Below, piece after piece: positions 6,101 through 8,559 of a DNA stretch of 8,559 nt. Source of the DNA: Deltaproteobacteria bacterium (GTDB lineage Bacteria; Desulfobacterota; Dissulfuribacteria; Dissulfuribacterales; QOAL01); contig WFRQ01000564.1 of NCBI GenBank assembly GCA_015486425.1, positions 1 to 8,559 on the forward strand. The letters are read 5' to 3'. The translations under genes were made by a program, and so were the position numbers. The notes beneath the pieces were generated by a model. That model saw nothing but the letters and a program-made list of their open reading frames with translations, did no database searches and was not told the origin of the DNA. Position 1 is the first letter of the stretch. Every line of letters starts with the position of its first letter.

Positions 6101-8559
6101 CATGGCCACACTTGCGCCCAAAAACAGCAACGAGGAACTGATAGTTGATTCCACCGGCGGCCTCTATACATATAATGGTGATATTTATAACCCGAGAGAT
6201 TTCATATTAACCATGGAAAACGGAACAAAATATGAAATCAATATAGAGGAAGGACTCAAAAAGATAACTGATGGCAATGGCAATTACGTAGAATTCACAC
6301 AGGATGGCATTATTCATTCCTGTGGTCTGTCCATTGACATTTTAAGAGATAAAAAGGGACGTATTATTAGAATTACTGATCCGCAGGGCAATTCTGTTAA
6401 CTATACATATGATAATGTTGGGAATCTGGAAACCATCATGGATCAGATGGATTACAAAACCCGTTTTGTTTATCTTGAAAATCATTACCTGCAGGACATT
6501 ATCAATCATGGTGGAATCAGGGCCATTCGCAACGAATATGATGAGGCAGGAAGACTGGTAGCAAGTATCGATGCTGATAATAACAGAATAGAGTATGAAC
6601 ACCTTTCCAACCACAGGCAGGAGATAATAAGGGATAGAAAAGGTAATGCCACTGTATACCAATATGACAGTTCTGGAAATACTACTGTAAAGTTTGATGC
6701 CTTGGGACATCGCTGGGAATATTCCTATGACTCTCTGGGTAATAAATTATCAGAAACAGACCCCCTCGGAAATACAAAGCGACATGAATATGACAGCAAT
6801 GGTCATATCATAAAAGATATTGATGCACTGAATAACATAACGGAAAAATCATACAATTCCTTAGGATTGCTTTCGGAGTTGAAGGATAGTCTGGGCAATA
6901 TCCGTCGCGCAGTATATGATGCCCATGGAAATATTATTAAAGAAATAGATCAGACTGGTGGGGAAACAGCCTACACATATAATAATCAGGGGCTGCCATT
7001 GAGTAAAACAGATGCCCTTGGAAATACAACTTATTATGAATATGACAATTATGGAAACCAGACAAAAATAATAACTCCGTCCGGTAACGAGATAAGGAAC
7101 ACCTACGACAAGATGAACAGAAGAGTGGCTACAACAATATCTCGAACTGATGCTGAGGGACATCCGGTTGAAATGACGCGGACCTGGACCTACGATCTAT
7201 CAGGCAGAGTTATTCAATCCACTGACTTTGATGGACTCTCCACCATAACAGAATACGATTACACTGGCAAAAAAACTGCCTTCACAAACAAAAGCGGATA
7301 TCGCACAGAATATAAATATGATGCCAGAGGTAATCTTATTGAAAAACTCTATCCTGACGGCAGCAAGGATGAATATCAATATGATGAGAATGGAAATAAA
7401 ATTTGGGGAAAATGTAATCACTGCAACGGCGCAGGAACTACTGAATATGCATATGACGCATTAAATCGCAAAATCAAAACCATTTATCCGGATGGATCTT
7501 ATATTGAAAAAAACTATAATGAAGCTGGCTGGTTGACAAAAACAATAGACGCCAATGGTAATGCCGAGCAATATATCTACGATAAGGCAGGACGCAAAAC
7601 AGCAGTTATAGACGCCCTGGGCCATCAGACAACTTTTGCCTATGACGCGACAGGCCACACTACGGCTATGACTGATGCTCTCGGAAGGACTACTTACTAC
7701 GAATATAACGCTGCAGGTCTTCAGACAAAAACCATTTTTGCAGATGGTACTTATGTTCAGCAGTGGTATGACGCTGCGGGCAGAAAAACCAGGGAAAGGG
7801 ATCAGGCCGGAGTTGAAACGAAGTATACCTACAATGCAGATGGACGGTTGATAGAAATTATTGACGGTCTCGGCAACAGCACCTCATATCAATACGATGA
7901 GATGGGGAACAAGATATCCCAGACAACGCCGGACGGCCAAGAGACCCGCTGGGAATATGATAACATGGGGCGGGTCATTAAAGAAATCCTACCGCTGGGA
8001 ATGTCCCGAACCCTCACCTATTATCCAAATGGGAAAATCCAAACCGAGATCGATTTTAATGGCGCACTTATGTCATATCAGTATGACGAAATGGGCAGGC
8101 TCACGCGCAAAACATATGATGACGGTTCGTTTACTGAAATCACGTACAATAATGCTGGCCTTAAAAGTAAAATTACTGATTCCCGTGGCGACACTGTTTA
8201 TGAATATGATTCCCGTGGTCGAATTACAGGTATTACGGAACCCGGTGATATAAAAATAATATATTCATACGATGGGGTGGGAAACCGGCTCAGTATGGAA
8301 GCACCCACAGGCATTATACGGTACAACTATGATGCAGCCAACAGACTGGTGGCTGTAATATATGATAATAAGGAAACTACTTACCACTATGACAATGCAG
8401 GCAACCGCATTGGCATTGATTATCCAAACGGGGTCAAAGTCGCATACCAGTACGATACGCTTAATCGTCTCATTCAGCTTTCAAACACTGACTCATCTGG
8501 AAGCATTCTCTCCAGTTATACCTATACCCTGGGCCCGGCAGGCAACAGAGTCAAGGTAG
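48..8559 (+). CDS. Giant PKD/FN3/RHS (YD-repeat) surface or secreted protein, 3' end outside window
   Basis: One uninterrupted frame encodes at least 2837 residues and is still open at the last base. The start is chosen because an in-frame TAG lies at 33-35, AGGAGG lies six bases before the ATG, and the first residues form a signal peptide. Domains in order: signal peptide, PKD-like, LamG-like, alpha/alpha toroid, two divergent PKDs, FN3 with a dockerin-like insert, putative Ig, seven PKDs, Ig-like linker, RHS entry region, about 34 YD repeats. In known RHS proteins the YD repeats form a hollow beta-shell enclosing a C-terminal toxin or effector; PKD and FN3 domains act as extracellular stalks. 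I infer an exported adhesin or contact-dependent effector. The Sec-type signal peptide, and the absence of any PAAR-like or VgrG-like head, argue against type VI delivery. The RHS core end and C-terminal tip are not visible, so the toxin role is unproven. A structural or adhesive surface protein without a toxin is the main alternative. Confidence 0.95.
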   Translation, partial: MSRSPFLQAIAKFLCFMMVIQGWPLMQLSHAYRWEFDRIKAERIIQFLSFIEPDTAEAAPHVITVPFFPGDLLVPHETWSGETVTLKGVLKDPDDTRQYGYYWTFGDGSVSPLRYVTDNRDLSFPHIYNAAPDTLFIATLNLIDINQGDGPFFYDSFDADSLQEEYSIFDLGYTSSAWSIDNGLLLQTSNTVSSSGPLGTILIKNQEEYADLSLTFEISGTDNDTVGLILRFQDRDNFYVAWLNEQESSAEIGKYISGIYTAIGSKNGTFDFNYKGSHILGFSARGNRLELSVDGAPVLTALDTTFASGRFGLGCGGYNGLKSEYLSVLPNEDAHNPISSDEYRIIVREKTLHVEVNKAIDDALWWLYTNRETTPENYTRWNNLYNNHNYYGNTTASAVQAFEINGHLESGDPEEDPYVEAVKGGMAYLLSQLSTVDMEIQAGNDPDSNHNGIGLTWPGNRQVYEQGAVMDALIASGTPDQTASYGGLNVLGRRYQDIVQDMADTYAYGQDDYGDNRGGWRYAWNSSSPDNSAAQWGGIGLAAAERHFDCTVPEWVKEQNKNWLDYSYNDAGYFGYLDTQAGNSGFGTGPGGMVQMAFDGIEVTSARWQQCMQYLEGKWASFSGWNASSRTYKTPIRFYAYYGFVKAMRLANPREVTHMPGGLDWYGDDQQGLATVLVNRQNPDGSWPMAVHPTVGIQTAVAWNIIVLTRTLFEKPPVAVIHAEPDPGAIGMDITLDASDSYHIDPAKQIVGYLWDFDASDGVDFEHPDATGVTAAHTFGELGDYIVSLKVIDNSTPVRFDTSTFTLHVTVPPHPPTAVVGGPYIAATGEDVHVNGSGSYDIDQSLGDSVTAWDWEGDLEAPYNYDDAHGINAVLPPFEEPGVHDIILRVSDNTQTVFPDAGQPDLSDTDFGHVKVYIPGVTHLTARAKDTKCELTWNPTTAEAYRILRSTMGPNEGFVQIGTTTSDYSVFIDHNLAETPGEPVNACRGDLNNDFVVDTLDAAIFTSELGSSSCSQTEPCKADFDRDGDVDGVDSAFFQADMNRTGCLQVTGIEMNRDYWYRIMTEVDGITRLSEPVFVHSGGKLHDHPPVITSSPVEHAQEASAYEYDVDAIDPEGTPLIYILDLAPEGMEIEQDTGMISWVPSRDQAGIQDVMVRVQDGAGISATQFFQVMVAPRENSAPSVHINGPYSALINETINFSASATDPEDDALVSWHWSFGDGTEITGEHVAHSYKAPGRYTVTLFVTDDRGATGHAETSCVISMPNRPPVADITSAPTGFANSEMLFDASSSYDPDGDVLSCTWSFGDGTQPASGLQVSHIFIEPGTYTITLGVDDGRGGSDSAQSEIIISPPNQPPVAEFSHSGTLAALETITFDAGSSTDPDGIITSWQWDFGDGIRTTGKMVTHVYSSTGTYTVTITVSDNLGLTDTTTRTITVSENQPPQAVMDISGNLIEGDTITFSAARSSDPEGASITCAWAFGDGATASGLEVNHAYAAPGSYIVELTVTDPYGLTDSAGNNIIIQQLTGPRAIFSISGDPVINNELQFDGSASTAQQGHSILSYQWDFGDGSSDSSGPAVNHTYTNPGNYQVTLRVTDDQGSWHQTGRTVTVYATPNRLPSVRINAPESGVEGLSLTFSASGSDPDGNPIEYSWTFGDGSAAQGVSTTHAFTQAGTYTVTVTVTDSRNGQASDSAQVEITQRPDHNVAPVAQAGGPYRGDINQEITFDASNSYDLNLDTLTFHWDFGDGTSGSGIMATHAYSASGPYTATLQVTDPDGLMSTDSAAVRIIDTSDHDAPAVTIESPVNDSTVTEPVDITGTISADDTEWWRLEYAEAGTTEFVEFASGSGEITSDVLGQFDPTMLVNGIYDIRLTAGDFNGNTSSDTVQYLVKGNMKLGIFTVSFTDMNIPLVGIPIQIIRTYDSRLRNRQGDFGYGWNLSVRTYPRINKKRAEGSAWVQNSSGGTWPTYSLSQMADHLVTVTMPDGRILEFDFTPSPSSQALAPLTVTHAQYTARPGSRMATLAPKNSNEELIVDSTGGLYTYNGDIYNPRDFILTMENGTKYEINIEEGLKKITDGNGNYVEFTQDGIIHSCGLSIDILRDKKGRIIRITDPQGNSVNYTYDNVGNLETIMDQMDYKTRFVYLENHYLQDIINHGGIRAIRNEYDEAGRLVASIDADNNRIEYEHLSNHRQEIIRDRKGNATVYQYDSSGNTTVKFDALGHRWEYSYDSLGNKLSETDPLGNTKRHEYDSNGHIIKDIDALNNITEKSYNSLGLLSELKDSLGNIRRAVYDAHGNIIKEIDQTGGETAYTYNNQGLPLSKTDALGNTTYYEYDNYGNQTKIITPSGNEIRNTYDKMNRRVATTISRTDAEGHPVEMTRTWTYDLSGRVIQSTDFDGLSTITEYDYTGKKTAFTNKSGYRTEYKYDARGNLIEKLYPDGSKDEYQYDENGNKIWGKCNHCNGAGTTEYAYDALNRKIKTIYPDGSYIEKNYNEAGWLTKTIDANGNAEQYIYDKAGRKTAVIDALGHQTTFAYDATGHTTAMTDALGRTTYYEYNAAGLQTKTIFADGTYVQQWYDAAGRKTRERDQAGVETKYTYNADGRLIEIIDGLGNSTSYQYDEMGNKISQTTPDGQETRWEYDNMGRVIKEILPLGMSRTLTYYPNGKIQTEIDFNGALMSYQYDEMGRLTRKTYDDGSFTEITYNNAGLKSKITDSRGDTVYEYDSRGRITGITEPGDIKIIYSYDGVGNRLSMEAPTGIIRYNYDAANRLVAVIYDNKETTYHYDNAGNRIGIDYPNGVKVAYQYDTLNRLIQLSNTDSSGSILSSYTYTLGPAGNRVKV
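225..479 (+). other. N-terminal PKD-like domain (residues about 60-144)
   Basis: This stretch carries the PKD signature W103-T-F-G-D-G108, preceded by DPDD and followed by a strand ending in an FPHIY motif that matches the usual H-x-Y/F position. It lacks the standard PPVA-type opening and has an extended FG-side loop, so it is a divergent member. PKD domains are beta-sandwiches used as spacers or carbohydrate and protein contact modules in exported proteins. It sits between the signal peptide and the LamG-like domain. Confidence 0.65.
501..1037 (+). other. Concanavalin/LamG-like beta-sandwich domain (residues about 152-330)
   Basis: The segment starts with the FYDSFDADSL type of opening common to LamG and 3-keto-disaccharide-hydrolase-like (DUF1080) sandwiches. 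It continues with W-S-I-D-N-G-L-L (a 'W.i.dG.L' strand), then alternating strands including VGLILRFQDRDNFYVAW, an RLELSVDGAPV strand, and the closing GRFGLGCGGY motif. Those landmarks (buried W, 'R..d..nyY', 'dG..v', 'G..Gl') are typical of this fold. Such domains usually bind glycans or proteins. No catalytic residues can be assigned. Assignment is by motif recognition; the exact family is uncertain. Confidence 0.65.
1101..2189 (+). other. Alpha/alpha-toroid domain, prenyltransferase/squalene-oxidase repeat type (residues about 352-714)
   Basis: About 360 helix-rich residues hold QW-like repeat motifs: GGWRYAW (518-524) followed by a QW at 535-536 in an AAQWGGIGLAAAE helix, and QNPDGSW (681-687) followed by a TAVAWNIIVL helix. 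This 'QxxDGSW ... TAxAxxxL' pattern is the hallmark of the terpenoid-cyclase/protein-prenyltransferase toroid. I see neither the DxDD motif of hopene cyclases nor the CGEQ thioester of alpha-2-macroglobulin-type toroids, so a non-catalytic binding scaffold is more likely than an enzyme. Cysteines at 550 and 611 could pair outside the cell. Its position between a LamG-like domain and PKD stalks suggests it belongs to the exposed head. Confidence 0.7.
2190..2801 (+). other. Two divergent PKD-type domains (residues 715-812 and 814-918)
   Basis: The first opens with KPPVAVI and carries GYLWDFD with an enlarged loop (FEHPDATG) before the HTF and GDYIVSLKVID strands. The second opens with PPTAVVGGPY and has an AWDWEGD strand in place of the WDFGDG core, then GVHDIILRVSDN. 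Both keep the strand order of PKD domains but have lost the exact FGDG turn. They link the toroid to the FN3 domain and are longer (98 and 105 residues) than the later tandem set. Confidence 0.75.
2802..3290 (+). other. Fibronectin type III domain, split by an insert (residues about 919-1081)
   Basis: The first half (919-976) shows FN3 landmarks: GVTHLTA, a C-ELTWNP strand with the conserved W, and AYRILRS with the conserved Y, ending at FIDHNL, which corresponds to the usual 'y.Dtnl' before the F strand. The second half (about 1051-1081) resumes with NRDYWYRI, the canonical 'Y.Y.v' F strand, then a G strand with SEPVFV. The halves together come to about 90 residues, a normal FN3 length. The roughly 74 residues between them are a separate EF-hand module. 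Confidence 0.75.
2976..3197 (+). other. Dockerin-like double EF-hand insert with four cysteines (residues about 977-1050)
   Basis: Two calcium-loop repeats are clear. Loop 1 is DLNNDFVVDTLD (990-1001), with acidic or Asn ligands at loop positions 1, 3, 5, 9 and 12 and the usual Gly at position 6 replaced by F995. Loop 2 is DFDRDGDVDGVD (1023-1034), fully canonical. Each is followed by a short helix with the dockerin spacing. Cysteines at 987, 1014, 1020 and 1047 flank the two repeats symmetrically and may form disulfides. Type I dockerins bind cohesins in cellulosomes, but related EF-hand modules outside cellulosomes mostly act as calcium-stabilised structural units. No cohesin can be seen in this window. 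Confidence 0.75.
3309..3578 (+). other. Putative-Ig / cadherin-like domain (residues about 1088-1177)
   Basis: The opening HPPVITSSP, the AYEYDVDAIDPEGTPLIYIL strand pair, the loop APEGMEIEQDTGMISWVPS and the closing VMVRVQDGAG match the He_PIG/cadherin-like family, whose core is 'P.gm.id..tG.i.W.P...q.G...v.v.v.D'. These are extracellular beta-sandwich spacers, often calcium-dependent. It separates the FN3/dockerin unit from the tandem PKD stalk. Confidence 0.8.
3579..5414 (+). repeat. Tandem array of seven PKD domains (residues 1178-1789)
   Basis: Seven consecutive units start at 3579, 3840, 4101, 4362, 4620, 4887 and 5148, giving lengths of 87, 87, 87, 86, 89, 87 and 89 residues (period about 261 bases). 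Each has a Pro-containing opening, a D/S-x-S/A-x-S-x-D/S strand, a W-x-F-G-D-G core (WSFGDG, WSFGDG, WDFGDG, WAFGDG, WDFGDG, WTFGDG, WDFGDG), an H-x-Y/F turn and a closing 'G.Y.v.l.V.D..G'. The DNA copies have diverged, so this is old duplication. Arrays like this form a stiff extracellular stalk and here would hold the N-terminal head away from the RHS shell. Confidence 0.95.
5415..5723 (+). other. Ig-like linker preceding the RHS region (residues 1790-1892)
   Basis: The segment APAVTIESPVNDSTV followed by PVDITGT, a WWRLEYAEAG strand, FDPTMLVNGIYDIRLTAGD and a final QYLVKG strand matches bacterial Ig-like domains that commonly sit directly before the RHS entry motif in giant RHS proteins. 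It probably connects stalk and shell. This family identification rests on remembered sequence style. Confidence 0.75.
5724..6356 (+). other. RHS entry region before the YD repeats (residues 1893-2103)
   Basis: The NMKLGIFTVSFTDMNIPL stretch, then GIPIQIIRTYDSR (RTYDS at 1919-1923) and GDFGYGW (1930-1936), are the standard opening of RHS shells: a strand pair, 'R.YdS' and 'G.fG.GW', comparable to the DUF6531-type start of other RHS proteins. MPDGRILEFDF and the ENGTKYEI strand follow, leading into the first regular YD repeat. In solved RHS and Tc-toxin C structures this part helps close one end of the shell. Base composition drops sharply toward AT within it, from about 6120 onward. Confidence 0.85.
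6357..8559 (+). repeat. RHS/YD-repeat array, about 34 units, running off the window (residues 2104 to edge)
   Basis: About 34 units of roughly 21 residues follow the pattern 'Y-x-Y-D-x-x-G-N/R-L-x-x-x-x-D-x-x-G-N'. Clear examples are YTYDNVGN, YSYDSLGN, YEYDNYGN, YKYDARGN, YQYDEMGN and YNYDAANR. Two early units (around 6471 and 6594) have lost the YD core (VYLENHYL, YEHLSNHR). One unit carries a CNHCNGAG insertion at 7413-7436. The array wraps into a large beta-shell in known RHS and Tc-toxin C structures. The last visible unit, YTYTLGPAGNR, is typical of the final third of such shells. The conserved core end (usually a DPxG-type motif just before the variable tip) is not reached. Confidence 0.95.

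Noticed and set aside
7861..8253. Forward open frame overlapping the YD array (also 694-1011)
   Set aside because: They are out of frame with regular YD repeats or with the LamG-like domain, which account fully for the same bases. The shifted translations have no family features.
8557..8559. TAG at the very end of the window as the stop codon of the giant gene
   Set aside because: It starts at 8557, which is out of frame. The giant frame reads AAG at 8553 and GTA at 8556 and is still open.
6357..8559. CRISPR array or DNA-level satellite because of the regular spacing of about 63 bases
   Set aside because: The repetition is at protein level (YD units). The DNA copies are divergent and read through in frame without spacers.

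Overview
The window is almost entirely one gene. A single forward reading frame opens at an ATG at base 48, behind a near-consensus ribosome binding site, and stays open to the last base (8559) without a stop. At least 2837 residues are visible and the 3' end lies outside the window. I translated it throughout and saw no frameshift or internal stop. No other gene, RNA gene, mobile element or CRISPR array is supported on either strand. In the first 47 bases I see only the ribosome binding site.

The product is a giant, probably Sec-exported, cell-surface or secreted modular protein of the PKD/RHS type. In order it has: a signal peptide (residues 1-31); a PKD-like domain (about 60-144); a concanavalin/LamG-like beta-sandwich (about 152-330); an alpha/alpha-toroid domain of the prenyltransferase/squalene-cyclase repeat type (about 352-714); two divergent PKD domains (715-918); a fibronectin type III domain split by a dockerin-like double EF-hand insert with four cysteines (919-1081); a putative-Ig/cadherin-like domain (1088-1177); seven tandem PKD domains of 86-89 residues (1178-1789); an Ig-like linker (1790-1892); the RHS entry region (1893-2103); and about 34 YD repeats (2104 to the edge). 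Residue n begins at base 45+3n.

The layout reads as a binding or adhesion head, a long rigid stalk, and an RHS/YD shell. By analogy with RHS and polymorphic-toxin families, the shell would enclose a variable C-terminal domain. That domain, and any immunity gene, would lie just past the right edge. The toxin role is therefore an inference.

The organism is probably a Gram-negative bacterium of moderate GC content. The mix of PKD arrays, dockerin-like EF-hand inserts and this particular Ig-to-RHS junction reminds me of Desulfobacterota (sulfate-reducing 'deltaproteobacteria'), but this is an impression from domain style. Base composition is uneven: sample 60-base lines in the PKD array count 58-60% GC, while lines at 6181 and 7021 in the RHS part count 27-28%.
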